This document shows positions 1 through 8,505 of a stretch of DNA of 45,652 nucleotides, in pieces. Location: the NCBI GenBank assembly GCA_019752375.1, contig JAIEMG010000252.1, forward strand, positions 1-45,652. Direction: 5' to 3'. The notes beneath the pieces are model-generated. The model saw only the letters and a program-made list of their open reading frames with translations. It was not told the DNA's origin and searched no databases. Origin of the DNA: Gemmataceae bacterium (GTDB lineage Bacteria > Planctomycetota > Planctomycetia > Gemmatales > Gemmataceae). Position 1 is the stretch's first letter. Every line of letters starts with the position of its first letter. The translations under genes and the position numbers were made by a program.

Positions 1-46
1 CGTGTAAACGCCCCGGTTGAGAGACCAAAACCGGGGCGTTTACACG
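1..46. repeat. Perfect 18-bp inverted repeat (hairpin)
   Basis: Positions 1-18 and 29-46 are exact reverse complements (arm starts CGTGTAAACGCCCC), separated by a 10-base loop. No T-run follows, so it is not a classic intrinsic terminator. It probably belongs to the 3' end of a gene lying to the left of the window, as a terminator-like hairpin or REP-like element. Confidence 0.8.
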
Positions 47-368
47 CCCCGCTCGCCTTAAGTTAATGGCATTCAACACTGTCCCCTTTTCCGCAATCAA
101 GGGAATACCATTCGCGTCGGTAGGCACAGGATGCGTGGTTCCCGGTTTACTGCGATCGGTCGGGTTTTTGCCCGTTTTTTCGCCTCCGCCCGGTGCGCGC
201 GAGTGCGTGCCATTCACGGCGGCACGCGACCAATCGATTTGCTCAGCCGCCAGGAGGTCGTTTAGCAGAACCTCATGAAGTCGCCGCCAAACGCCCGCGT
301 TGCCAGGATGGCAGGCACTTCGACCCATACGGAGGGGCGAACTCGGGCAAACCGTGAAACTCGGTATT
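47..368. other. No gene seen
   Basis: Between the hairpin at the left edge and the LysR stop codon I see no convincing coding region. A 70-codon open frame at 66-278 has no family resemblance and no ribosome-binding site. Confidence 0.5.
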
Positions 369-1340
369 CTAGCGCGACCTGCGCCCCGTTCGCGGCCGCC
401 CGCGCAGTAGCTCCTTGACCGTCTCTGCGAACGAGCGCAGCGGCTCCGCCTCCACGGCGCCCTTGCGCCAGATCAGGTTCACCGTCACCTGGCCGAAATA
501 GCGGCCCATCGGGCGCTCGTGCAGGTTCGATGCCGGCGAGCGGTCCGGAACGCCCGGCACGATGCCAATGCCGAACCCCAGCTCCACGTAGCGGCGAATG
601 ACGGCGGTGTAGCCCGCCTCGACGCGCGGCGGCTGCGCCTGGAACACGTCGAGCTTTTCGAGAATCGCCGCAATCGACTTGTCGGCGAAACCACCCGAGG
701 GCGAGTTGACGAAGGCGTGGCCCTTCAGGTCCTGGGGCCGAACAACACGCCGTCGCGCCAGCGGATGGTCCTTCGGCGCGATCAGGAGCGGTTCCAACTC
801 GTAGACGGGCTCGAATTCCAGCCACGGATTCGGCGGGCTCGGCTCGCGCTCGACCGTTAGACCCAGGTCGGCCTCGCGTGCCTTCACGGCGGCGGCGATG
901 TTGTCGCCGCTCAATTCGAGGAAACGCAGCCGGACATGCGGCTGGCGGCGTTCGAACTCGCGGATTGGTCTCGGTAGGTCCTCGACGAGAATGCGCTGCG
1001 TCGTCGCTAGCGTCATCCACGTCTCGACGCGCTCCCGCGCGGACGCGAAGTGGTGTTTGAGTGCGTCGATGCCGGCCACCAGAGGGGCCGCCAGGCCGGC
1101 AAGGACGCGACCGGCTTCGGTAAGCTGGCAGCCGCGGCCGTGCGGCTCCACAAGCTTGCTGCCGAACTCGCGCTCCAGGGCGTGCACTTGTTCCCAGACC
1201 GTCGGCTGCGCCAGGCCCAGCGCGTCGGCCGCGGCTTTCAGGCTTCCCAGGCGCGCGGTCTCGCAGAAGCTGCGCAGCTGCTGGAGACGTACCTCCTTGT
1301 AAGCACGGCGGGAAACGCGAGCGGCCATGGACGCCACCAT
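369..1340 (-). CDS. LysR-family transcriptional regulator
   Basis: A 323-residue DNA-binding regulator of normal LysR length. Residues about 18-75 form the winged helix-turn-helix (RLQQLRSFCETARLGSLKAA, then ALGLAQPTVWEQVHALEREF), and the rest is the periplasmic-binding-like effector domain (RFLELSGDNIAAAV, ELGFGIGIVPG). The layout, with a relatively conserved second half, resembles the CysB/Cbl branch, but the ligand cannot be told. The start at 1340 lacks a clear ribosome-binding site, and a second in-frame ATG four codons later is an alternative. It is transcribed away from the DUF1501 gene, with 124 bp between their starts. LysR proteins often control the divergent neighbour and themselves, so that gene is the first candidate target (inference). 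Confidence 0.88.
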   Translation of the reverse strand: MVASMAARVSRRAYKEVRLQQLRSFCETARLGSLKAAADALGLAQPTVWEQVHALEREFGSKLVEPHGRGCQLTEAGRVLAGLAAPLVAGIDALKHHFASARERVETWMTLATTQRILVEDLPRPIREFERRQPHVRLRFLELSGDNIAAAVKAREADLGLTVEREPSPPNPWLEFEPVYELEPLLIAPKDHPLARRRVVRPQDLKGHAFVNSPSGGFADKSIAAILEKLDVFQAQPPRVEAGYTAVIRRYVELGFGIGIVPGVPDRSPASNLHERPMGRYFGQVTVNLIWRKGAVEAEPLRSFAETVKELLRGRPRTGRRSR

Positions 1341-1389
1341 ATAGGCCAGACCTAGAGCCCGTCAAGAATGAATGAGGCCCGATCCTTGC

Positions 1390-1418
1390 TTGTGATCGGC
1401 CGACCGCAGGGCTACAGT
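1390..1418 (+). promoter_or_regulatory. Candidate sigma70-type promoter for the DUF1501 gene
   Basis: TTGTGA (1390-1395) and TACAGT (1413-1418) are 17 bp apart, in the short region between the divergent LysR and DUF1501 genes. The match to consensus is moderate and was found by eye. Confidence 0.3.
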
Positions 1419-1464
1419 GTGATGGAGACATCCCGCCCCGTTCCTCCCCACCGGAGGCCCGCCA

Positions 1465-2850
1465 ATGTTGAACCGCCGCGACGCCATGCTCCGCCTGGGT
1501 CAGCTCGGGCTCGGCGCCATCACGCTGCCCGGCCTTCTCAACGCTCAGCAGGCACAGGCAAGTGCTGCCAAACCGCAAAGCGGCAAGGCCAAGTCCTGCA
1601 TCTACCTCTTCCTGTGGGGTGGCCCGCCGCAGCAGGACTTGTGGGACATGAAGCCCCATGCACCGGAAGGCGTGCGAAGCCTGTTCCGCCCCATTGCGAC
1701 GAAGGTGCCCGGCATCGACATCTGCGATCAGATGCCCCTGCTCGCCCAGCACACCGACAAGATCGCCGTCGTCCGCTCGGTGACCCATCGAAGCGACATC
1801 CACGAGCCGTCGGTCTACCACATGATGACCGGCAAGGTGAACCCGACGCTGGTGGTGCCGCGGAATCAGCGTCGCCGTAGTGATTTTCCGAATTTCGGAT
1901 CGATCCTGTCGCATTTCAGCGAACGGCGCTCGATGCCGGCGTCGGTGACGCTGCCGCGTCCGGTCGGCCACGACGGCGTCACCTACGCCGGCACCTACGC
2001 CGGCCTTCTGGGACCGCGCCACGACCCCATGGAGCTGCGCGAGGCTCCCAGCGCCAGCGAGAAGGCGCCGCACCCGGTCGAACTGCCGCCCGACGTGGAC
2101 CTGGCGCGCCTTCAAGCTCGCCGCGGCTTGGTGTCACTGCTCGAAGAGCACGAGCGCGTGCTGAGTCGGCAGCGGGCAACCGAGGCGCTGGGCGGCTTTC
2201 AACTGGACGCGTTCCGCATGCTGGCTTCACCGGTCGCCAAGCGTGCGTTCAACCTGGAACTGGAGCCGCCGACGGTCCGCGACCGTTACGGCCGCAACGA
2301 GTACGGCGACAGCTTCCTGCTCGCCCGGCGGCTCATCGAGGCGGGCGTGCGACTGGTGTCGGTCGTGTGGATGTACATGAAGCCGGGCGGCGGCGTCGCC
2401 AACGTCTGGGACAATCACGCCGGTTACGGCTTCTTCGGCGCCAAATCCGGCTACGACCTGCTCAAGACGCCGCTGTGCGTGCCGTCGCTCGATCGCGCGT
2501 ACACCGCGCTGCTGGAAGACCTGGCGGTGCGGGGCTTGCTCGACGAGACGCTGGTGGCGGCCGTCGGGGAGTTCGGCCGCACGCCCAAGATCAACAAGGA
2601 CGGCGGCCGCGATCACTGGGGCGCGTGTCAATCGGCGCTCCTGGCCGGTGGCGGCATCAAGGGCGGTCAGGTCTACGGAAGCAGCGACAAGGAGGCGGCG
2701 TACGTGAAGGACAACCCGGTGGCGCCGGAAGACCTGCTGGCGACGATTTACCACGCCTTCGGCATCGCTCCGGACCGCGAAATCCACGACCGCGAAGGTC
2801 GGCCGCATCGGATTTGCGATGGTAAAGCGGTGACGGCACTGTTTCCCTAG
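1465..2850 (+). CDS. DUF1501 domain protein with Tat signal
   Basis: A 461-residue protein of the DUF1501 family, which belongs to the alkaline phosphatase/sulfatase-like fold group and is greatly expanded in planctomycetes; its substrate is unknown. The N-terminus NRRDAMLRLGQLGLGAITLP is a twin-arginine export signal, so the folded protein is probably exported. The C-terminal part keeps the family-type stretches LVAAVGEFGRTPKIN, GGRDHWG and LLAGGGIKGGQVYG. The ATG at 1465 follows GGAGG (1453-1457) by 7 bases. Many DUF1501 genes pair with a DUF1549/DUF1553 cytochrome-like gene; none is seen next to it here, so this is a solitary copy. The length is normal and there is no sign of damage. Confidence 0.9.
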   Translation: MLNRRDAMLRLGQLGLGAITLPGLLNAQQAQASAAKPQSGKAKSCIYLFLWGGPPQQDLWDMKPHAPEGVRSLFRPIATKVPGIDICDQMPLLAQHTDKIAVVRSVTHRSDIHEPSVYHMMTGKVNPTLVVPRNQRRRSDFPNFGSILSHFSERRSMPASVTLPRPVGHDGVTYAGTYAGLLGPRHDPMELREAPSASEKAPHPVELPPDVDLARLQARRGLVSLLEEHERVLSRQRATEALGGFQLDAFRMLASPVAKRAFNLELEPPTVRDRYGRNEYGDSFLLARRLIEAGVRLVSVVWMYMKPGGGVANVWDNHAGYGFFGAKSGYDLLKTPLCVPSLDRAYTALLEDLAVRGLLDETLVAAVGEFGRTPKINKDGGRDHWGACQSALLAGGGIKGGQVYGSSDKEAAYVKDNPVAPEDLLATIYHAFGIAPDREIHDREGRPHRICDGKAVTALFP

Positions 2851-3217
2851 GTGTCGCAAGCCGAGTCGGCCGACGGACTGGGCCCTTCACGAAAACGGTC
2901 GCCCTGCGCGCGACCGCATAGAATCGAAGCTCCAGGTATTCATGTTGAATGGCGACAACCGGAGCGCCGATTTCGCCCGTTCTCGCGCCAGATTTTCGCA
3001 ATCGCGACCAGGGCGGCCGTTGCATTCCGTCAGCAGGAGCGCTGCTGTTTCCTGCGATTAGCCTTGCCGGCTCACCATGAAGTTGATCCAAATCGGGGCG
3101 AAGGGGGACGTGCAACCCTTCGACACGGGATAGTCGCGATAGATCCCCAACTTTGGGATCCGACGCGCAGCGAATCGTGGAAAGCGAAGAGTCCGGCAAC
3201 GCGGTTGCCTGGACGGT
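2851..3217. other. Intergenic, no gene seen
   Basis: This gap lies between the convergent DUF1501 and PIG-L genes. Apart from the hairpin at 2896-2916 I see nothing I can support. Open frames on both strands look like continuations of antisense shadows. Confidence 0.5.
2896..2916 (+). terminator. Hairpin downstream of the DUF1501 gene
   Basis: CGGTCGC (2896-2902) and GCGACCG (2910-2916) can pair around a 7-base loop, 45 bp after the DUF1501 stop. There is no T-run, so terminator activity is uncertain. Confidence 0.3.
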
Positions 3218-4042
3218 TCACCGGGCGAAGGGGAAAAGCCGCGCGCGTGCCTCGGCATCGAGCGGCGCGCCGTACTCGCAGCCTTCGAAGAATTCGGCAT
3301 ACTCGACGGCCGCGCCACGCTGCGGCCCGTAGGTCTCGACCAGCAGCGACCGATACTTGTCGGCTCGCGGCCGAAGCCGCTTCTGCGTCTGCAGCAGCAT
3401 GAATTCCCGACGGGCCTTGTCGTCGGCCGGCACTTGCTCCAGGTAGGCATGGTTGTACGCCAGCCACTCGTAGAACTGCGACGTATGGCAGTGCAGCATG
3501 TCCGCAATCTTGTCCATCACGCTGCCGACGTCCACTGCCACCGATGGACTGAACGGATACGGCTTCTGAAAGTCATCGGGCAGGTAGGCGATGACGGGAT
3601 CGCGCATCAGGTGCGGAGCTTCCGGCACCACGGCGGGTACCGTGACGAGGTAGGCCGCATCCTGTACGAGCTGGCTCGTGTAGCGATGGTCCGGATGATA
3701 GTCGTTGGGACGATGGGTGAGCAGCAAGTCCGGCTTGAAGGTGCGGATCATGTGAATGACGGTGGCACGGACCTCCAGGGTGGGGAGCAAGCCGCCGTCG
3801 GGATTGTCGAGGACGTCGTAGGTCGCGCCAATGACCTGGCCCGAAGCCGCCGCTTCCGCGCGGCGCCGACGCACCAGCTCCGGACCGGCAGTGACGTGGT
3901 GCCCCGCGCCTCCGTTGGTCATGCTGATCATCTTGACGACATGCCCGGCGGCGCGGTAAAGCGCGGCAAGACCGCCGGCCGAGTAGTCGGCATCGTCGGG
4001 GTGAGCTCCGATGATCAGCAAACGTAGGGGCGTGTCGGCCAT
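3218..4042 (-). CDS. PIG-L family zinc deacetylase
   Basis: A 274-residue metal-dependent deacetylase of the PIG-L/LmbE superfamily, which removes N-acetyl groups from sugars or related small molecules. The family signature AHPDD is at residues 13-17 (His and Asp zinc ligands), and HPDH follows at 116-119 within LLLTHRPNDYHPDHR, supplying another ligand. The ATG at 4042 follows a GAGGAA ribosome-binding site by 6 bases. It starts 12 bp after the purC stop on the same strand, so the two are probably co-transcribed, although no functional link to purine synthesis is evident. In planctomycetes such proteins are often annotated as glucosamine deacetylases (BshB-like). The substrate here cannot be told from sequence. 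Confidence 0.88.
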   Translation of the reverse strand: MADTPLRLLIIGAHPDDADYSAGGLAALYRAAGHVVKMISMTNGGAGHHVTAGPELVRRRRAEAAASGQVIGATYDVLDNPDGGLLPTLEVRATVIHMIRTFKPDLLLTHRPNDYHPDHRYTSQLVQDAAYLVTVPAVVPEAPHLMRDPVIAYLPDDFQKPYPFSPSVAVDVGSVMDKIADMLHCHTSQFYEWLAYNHAYLEQVPADDKARREFMLLQTQKRLRPRADKYRSLLVETYGPQRGAAVEYAEFFEGCEYGAPLDAEARARLFPFAR

Positions 4043-4054
4043 GGTCGGTTCCTC

Positions 4055-4945
4055 TCATTCGTCCAGGGGATGGCCGGTGAGACGCTCGAAGGCTTCGAGA
4101 TACTTCTGTCGGGTCTTCGCGACCACGTCCGCAGGCAGTTCGGGGGGAGGGCTGTTCTTGTCCCAGCTGGTGGTCTCCAGCCAGTCGCGAACAAACTGCT
4201 TGTCGAACGAGGGCGGGCTGGCTCCCGGTTGGTAGCCGTCCAGCGGCCAGAAGCGCGAGCTGTCCGGCGTCAGGACCTCGTCGATCAGGATCACTTCATC
4301 GCCAGGGAGCTTGCCCCACTCAAACTTCGTGTCGGCAATCAGGATGCCCCGGCTGCGGGCGTAGTCTGCCGCACGCGCATAGATGTCCTGGCTGCGTTGC
4401 CGCAACGTCTCCGCCGTCACCATCCCGGCGATTTGCACCATGCGCTCGAAGGGAATGTTGATGTCGTGGCCGCTTTCTTCCTTGGTGGCCGGCGTGAAGA
4501 TCGGCTCCGGGAGCTTCTCGCTCTCCTGAAGCCCGGGCGGCAATGGAACGCCGCACACTGCCTGTCCCTTGCGATATTCCTTCCAGCCGGAACCCGCCAG
4601 GTAGCCGCGCACCACGCACTCGATCGGCACCACGTCGGTCTTGCGCACGAGCATGGTCCGCCCCGCCAGCACGTCGGCATGGGCGGCAAAGGCATCGCCC
4701 ATCCGATAAGGGTCGGTCTCGAGGAGGTGGTTGGGCACGCGCAGGTATTCCAGCCAGAAGAGCGTCAGCTGGGTCAGCACGCGGCCCTTGTCCGGGATGC
4801 CCGTGGGCAGCACCCAGTCAAAAGCACTGATGCGATCGGTCGCGACGATGACCAGGCGATCGCCCAGGTCATAAATGTCGCGGACCTTGCCGTGGCGGCA
4901 GGGATAGCCTTGCACCTGACTTTGCAGCAATGGGAGAGCGGCCAT
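4055..4945 (-). CDS. purC: Phosphoribosylaminoimidazole-succinocarboxamide synthase (SAICAR synthase)
   Basis: The enzyme ligates aspartate to CAIR with ATP in de novo purine synthesis, giving SAICAR in the cytoplasm. The sequence shows the conserved N-terminal [12 protein letters not shown], then [20 protein letters not shown], the [11 protein letters not shown] stretch, and [10 protein letters not shown] with [14 protein letters not shown], all typical of the larger PurC type (about 300 residues). I prefer the ATG at 4945 (296 residues), which has AGGGA 9 bases upstream; an in-frame GTG at 4969 would add eight residues. It leads a two-gene minus-strand unit with the PIG-L deacetylase gene and diverges from the fatty-acid cluster. 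Confidence 0.95.
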   Translation of the reverse strand: MAALPLLQSQVQGYPCRHGKVRDIYDLGDRLVIVATDRISAFDWVLPTGIPDKGRVLTQLTLFWLEYLRVPNHLLETDPYRMGDAFAAHADVLAGRTMLVRKTDVVPIECVVRGYLAGSGWKEYRKGQAVCGVPLPPGLQESEKLPEPIFTPATKEESGHDINIPFERMVQIAGMVTAETLRQRSQDIYARAADYARSRGILIADTKFEWGKLPGDEVILIDEVLTPDSSRFWPLDGYQPGASPPSFDKQFVRDWLETTSWDKNSPPPELPADVVAKTRQKYLEAFERLTGHPLDE

Positions 4946-5123
4946 ACCAATTAGTCCCTGGAAAGTCACTGGGTCCCTGAATTCTTACGGGAAGGCAGGG
5001 CCGGGGACAATGGGCCGGGTGGCGCCAGCGGTGCGGTTTTCGTCGGGTTTTCCGGCTTCGCCGGTTCTTCGCCCCGGCCGACCTGGGCAAGCTTTTGCAG
5101 CCAGGTAAAAGCGTCCGGACGAT

Positions 5124-5152
5124 TTGTCCCCAGTCGGGCCGCAGCCTAGAAT
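5124..5152 (+). promoter_or_regulatory. Candidate promoter of the fatty-acid oxidation cluster
   Basis: TTGTCC (5124-5129) and TAGAAT (5147-5152) are separated by exactly 17 bp. They lie 175 bp before the ligase start, in the 381-bp region between divergent purC and the ligase gene. The -10 matches 5 of 6 consensus bases. Nothing else was recognised in 4946-5326. Confidence 0.42.
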
Positions 5153-5326
5153 TAGACAGAGGAGACGCGGTCTACAGGGGGTGGCGTCCGTCGGACCCTG
5201 GCCATCACCCCGGACGGCTCCCATCCTGCCCCACTCCTCTCTCGTCCACATTCGCAGTGTCGTTGCTTGAGGCAGCCACGATGCTGGCCCTTCGCCGGAC
5301 CTATTCGCGGAACGAGGAGGTGTCTC

Positions 5327-7057
5327 TTGGACCATTTCCGGCCGCGCCCGAACTCCGATCAGACCCCGGTCCCGCTCTGGCGGCGGGCCTGGCTGGACGG
5401 GTATCCATGCGATGTGCCCTCGTCATTGCCCTATCCGTCCGTGCCCGTCAGTGCGCTGATCGAAAACTCGGCGCGGCGCTTCCCCGAACGGGCCGCCTGC
5501 ACGATGTACGGACGATCCGTCACCTATGCCGAGCTGGCGGAGCAATCCCACCGTCTGGCCGCAGCGTTGGTCAAACTCGGCGCGGGCCCTGGAAAGCGGG
5601 TCGGCATGCTGATGCCGAACAGCCCCGAGTATATTATCGCCATGCAGGCGGCCTGGCTGACCGGCGCAACGGTGCTGCAGCTCAGTCCCTTGATGGTCGC
5701 CTCGGAAATCGGCAAGTGGCTCCAGACGACCGATTGCCACATCGTCGTCACCCTGGACCTGCTGGCGCCATCGGTCGTCACCGCGTTAAACGATGGTCCG
5801 CTCGAACACGTCGTGGTTGCCTCGCTGGCGCCGCGGATGGCCCCATGGCGCAGCTGGCTCTATCGGGTGGAGCGCCTGCGCCGGCACGGACCGCTTCGCC
5901 TGCGCGACGATGCTCACCTGCACCGGTTCGATCAGCTGGTGCGCAGCGCCCCGCGCAGCCTGACGCCGCGCATCGTGCCTGAAGAGGACGTGGCGTTGCT
6001 CGCCCCAACCGGCGGAACCACCGCATCGCCCAAGGCCGTGATGCTGACGCACCGCAACCTGGTCGCCAACGCCTATCAGATTCACGCCTGGAGCCGGGGC
6101 GACGATCAGCCCCACGGCGTGCTGGGCGTGCTGCCATTCTTCCACGCCTACGGGCTGTCGGTATGCCTGCTTTCCAGCTTCGTCGGCGGCTGGACCGTCC
6201 ATCTCTGGCCCAAGTTCGAGGTCACCCCGGCACTCGATCTGCTGGAGCATCATCGCATCGAGCTAATGCCCGCCGTCCCGGCGATGCTGAATGCGCTGAA
6301 CCGCAGCTTACGCGAGCATCCGCGCGATCTCTCGTTTATCCGTGCAGTCATTTCCGGCGCTTCGGCGCTGGATCCCGCGGTGCGCCGAGATTTCGAAAAG
6401 TACGGTGCACAGCAGCTGGTCGAAGGCTATGGCCTTTCGGAAGCCAGCCCGGTCACCCACGTCAATCCGATGGACGGCCACAATCGCCCCGGCACCATCG
6501 GCCTGCCGCTGCCGGACACCGAGGCGCGCGTGATGGATCAGTCCAGCGGACTTGAGGAATTGCCGGTCGGTGCGGTGGGCGAGTTGGTCATTCGTGGCCC
6601 GCAGGTCATGAAGGGCTATCTGAACAACCCTGTCGAAACGGCGCGTTCGCTGCGCAACGGCTGGCTCTACACCGGCGACCTGGCCAGGCGCGACCGCGAT
6701 GGCTATTTCTCCATCGTGGACCGCAAGAAGGACATCATCAAAACGTCCGGCTTCCTCGTCTACCCGGCTGAAGTCGAAGAGGTCCTCAATCGCTTTCCCG
6801 AGATCGCCGAGTGTGCGGTGATCGGCGTGGCCGACAGCGAACGTGGCGAGGCGGTGCATGCCATGATCGTGCCGCGCGGCGAGGGCCTCGATCGCGCCGC
6901 CCTGGACCGTTTCTGCGCTGAACACCTGAGCAAGCATAAGCGGCCGCGCAAGATCGAAATCGTCAAGGAACTGCCCAAGAACTTCCTGGGCAAGATCCAG
7001 CGACGCAAGGTCCGCGAGACGGTCAATGCCATCGGCGGCAACGGCCCGAGTCACTGA
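5327..7057 (+). CDS. fadD: Long-chain fatty acid--CoA ligase (AMP-forming)
   Basis: A 576-residue acyl-adenylate-forming enzyme that activates free fatty acids to acyl-CoA with ATP. The phosphate-binding loop LLAPTGGTTASPKAVMLTHR is near residues 224-243, the adenine-binding GYGLSEASPVTH follows, and the hinge/C-terminal motif GDLARRDRDGYFSIVDRKKD with IIKTSGFLVYPAEVE is near 450-480; the catalytic lysine lies in NFLGKIQRRKV. I chose the TTG at 5327 because GAGGAGG (5314-5320) lies 6 bases before it; an upstream in-frame ATG at 5267 lacks such a site. It is the first gene of a cluster encoding every beta-oxidation step. The thiolase start is 22 bp after its stop, indicating an operon. Chain-length preference is unknown. 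Confidence 0.9.
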   Translation: MDHFRPRPNSDQTPVPLWRRAWLDGYPCDVPSSLPYPSVPVSALIENSARRFPERAACTMYGRSVTYAELAEQSHRLAAALVKLGAGPGKRVGMLMPNSPEYIIAMQAAWLTGATVLQLSPLMVASEIGKWLQTTDCHIVVTLDLLAPSVVTALNDGPLEHVVVASLAPRMAPWRSWLYRVERLRRHGPLRLRDDAHLHRFDQLVRSAPRSLTPRIVPEEDVALLAPTGGTTASPKAVMLTHRNLVANAYQIHAWSRGDDQPHGVLGVLPFFHAYGLSVCLLSSFVGGWTVHLWPKFEVTPALDLLEHHRIELMPAVPAMLNALNRSLREHPRDLSFIRAVISGASALDPAVRRDFEKYGAQQLVEGYGLSEASPVTHVNPMDGHNRPGTIGLPLPDTEARVMDQSSGLEELPVGAVGELVIRGPQVMKGYLNNPVETARSLRNGWLYTGDLARRDRDGYFSIVDRKKDIIKTSGFLVYPAEVEEVLNRFPEIAECAVIGVADSERGEAVHAMIVPRGEGLDRAALDRFCAEHLSKHKRPRKIEIVKELPKNFLGKIQRRKVRETVNAIGGNGPSH

Positions 7058-7079
7058 TCCCCTTCCCGCTGGTCCCGTC

Positions 7080-8360
7080 ATGCTTGACATTGCCATTGTC
7101 GATGGCGTTCGGACTCCCTTCGTACGGGCGTTCGGCCCGCTGGCCGGCGTTCCGGCCTACGAGTTGGGCCGCCACGTCAGCGAAGTGCTGCTTCGCCGCG
7201 CTGGTATGGAGCCTGCACGGGTGGACCAGGTCGTCTTCGGCAATGTTGCCGTGCCGGCCGAGGCCGCCAACATTGCCCGCGTCATCGCCCTCAAGGCCGG
7301 CATTCCCCGGGATCGCATCGCGCACACGGTGCATCGCAATTGTGCCTCCGGCATGGAGGCGATCACGACGGCTGCCCAGCTGGTCCACCTCGGCGAGGCC
7401 GACGTGGTGCTGGCCGGCGGCACCGAGTCCATGAGTCAGATTCCGCTGCTCTTCAGCCACGAGGCAACGACGTTCTTTACGAAGGTGGCGCGAGCGCGCG
7501 GCGTGCGCGAACGCATCTTCGCCATGATGCGGTTCCGACCCCGCTACCTGCGTCCCGTCATTGCCATCAAGCTGGGACTGACCGATCCCGTCTCCGGGCT
7601 GATGATGGGTGAGACCGCCGAGGTGCTTGCCGAGGAATTCGGCATCCGCCGGGGTGAGCAGGACGAATACGCCCTGCAAAGCCATCAGCGGACACTGGCG
7701 GCACAGAAGCGGTCCCTCTTCGCCGAAGAGATCGTCCCTATCCCCGCCGCGCTGACGGGCAAGGAAATCGTGGAAGACATCGGTCCACGCGACGAGCAGA
7801 GCCTGGAAGCGCTGGCGAAATTGAAGCCGATTTTCAAACGGGGCGGCACCGTGACGGTCGGCAATTCCTGCCAGATCACCGACGGGGCCGCCGCGGTGCT
7901 GGTGATGTCGGGCGAGCGTGCCCGCGGCGAAGGCCGGGCGCCGTTGGGCTACCTGCGTGCCTTCGCCTACGCCGGCTGCGATCCGCGCCGCATGGGCCTG
8001 GGCCCCATTCATGCAGTGAACAAGCTGCTCAAGAAGACTGGCATGAATTTTGCGGACGTCGATCTGATCGAAATCAACGAGGCGTTCGCCGCCCAGGTGC
8101 TGGCCAACGAACGCGCCTTCGCGTCGCCAGGATTTGCCGAGAAGGAACTGGGCCGCAACAACGCGCTGGGCGTCATCGACCGTAATCGGCTGAACGTCAA
8201 TGGCGGCGCGATTGCTCTCGGCCACCCGATTGCCGCCACGGGAACGCGATTGGTCGTTACACTGTTGAAGGAATTGCTCCGCCGCGGCAAGAAGCGTGGC
8301 CTGGCAACGCTCTGTGTCGGCGGCGGCCAGGGAGCGGCCCTGCTGCTAGAAACACCTTGA
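7080..8360 (+). CDS. fadI: Acetyl-CoA C-acyltransferase (beta-ketothiolase)
   Basis: The enzyme cleaves 3-ketoacyl-CoA with CoA to give acetyl-CoA and a shortened acyl-CoA. The nucleophilic cysteine is C88 in HRNCASGMEA. The C-terminal catalytic motifs LIEINEAFAAQ, NVNGGAIALGHPIAATG and LCVGGGQGAALLLE are intact. The stretch GLTDPVSGLMMGETAEVLAE and the roughly 427-residue length resemble FadI and the trifunctional-protein beta subunit, which partner with FadJ-type alpha subunits like the next gene. The ATG at 7080 makes the protein begin MLDIAIVDGVRTPF, as thiolases normally do; an in-frame ATG at 7026 would overlap the ligase gene. No clear ribosome-binding site is seen, so coupling to the ligase is possible. 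Confidence 0.92.
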   Translation: MLDIAIVDGVRTPFVRAFGPLAGVPAYELGRHVSEVLLRRAGMEPARVDQVVFGNVAVPAEAANIARVIALKAGIPRDRIAHTVHRNCASGMEAITTAAQLVHLGEADVVLAGGTESMSQIPLLFSHEATTFFTKVARARGVRERIFAMMRFRPRYLRPVIAIKLGLTDPVSGLMMGETAEVLAEEFGIRRGEQDEYALQSHQRTLAAQKRSLFAEEIVPIPAALTGKEIVEDIGPRDEQSLEALAKLKPIFKRGGTVTVGNSCQITDGAAAVLVMSGERARGEGRAPLGYLRAFAYAGCDPRRMGLGPIHAVNKLLKKTGMNFADVDLIEINEAFAAQVLANERAFASPGFAEKELGRNNALGVIDRNRLNVNGGAIALGHPIAATGTRLVVTLLKELLRRGKKRGLATLCVGGGQGAALLLETP

Positions 8361-8371
8361 AAACACAGGAG

Positions 8372-8434
8372 CCACGGATTGCACGGATAAATGTAATTCG
8401 ATTTATTTATCCGTGTTATCCGTGCAATCCGTGG
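8372..8434. repeat. Nested inverted repeat after the thiolase gene
   Basis: The outer arms 8372-8390 (CCACGGATTGCACGGATAA) and 8416-8434 are a perfect 19-bp inverted repeat. A second pairing joins CACGGATAAAT (8382-8392) to 8405-8415, so two alternative hairpins compete. The element starts 12 bp after the thiolase stop and ends 71 bp before fadJ. 'ACGGATTGCACGGAT'-type intergenic repeats are, as I recall, common in environmental bacterial genomes. It could act as an attenuator or RNA-stability element, or be a REP-like mobile repeat. Confidence 0.85.
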
Positions 8435-8505
8435 TTGAATCGCATTCAAACGGTTGGTTCGCTTTTCGGTTGAGTTTTCGCCCAGTCCTGAAGGAGGCGG
8501 TCCCG

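Noticed and set aside
262..2115. 617-codon minus-strand frame over LysR and DUF1501
   Set aside because: It overlaps two well-supported genes in other frames and has no family signal.
3058..3507. Minus-strand frame ending SKGCTSPFAPIWINFMVS in the gap next to the PIG-L gene
   Set aside because: The ending looks protein-like, but the frame overlaps the PIG-L gene out of phase, has no start of its own in the gap, and I cannot connect it to any family.
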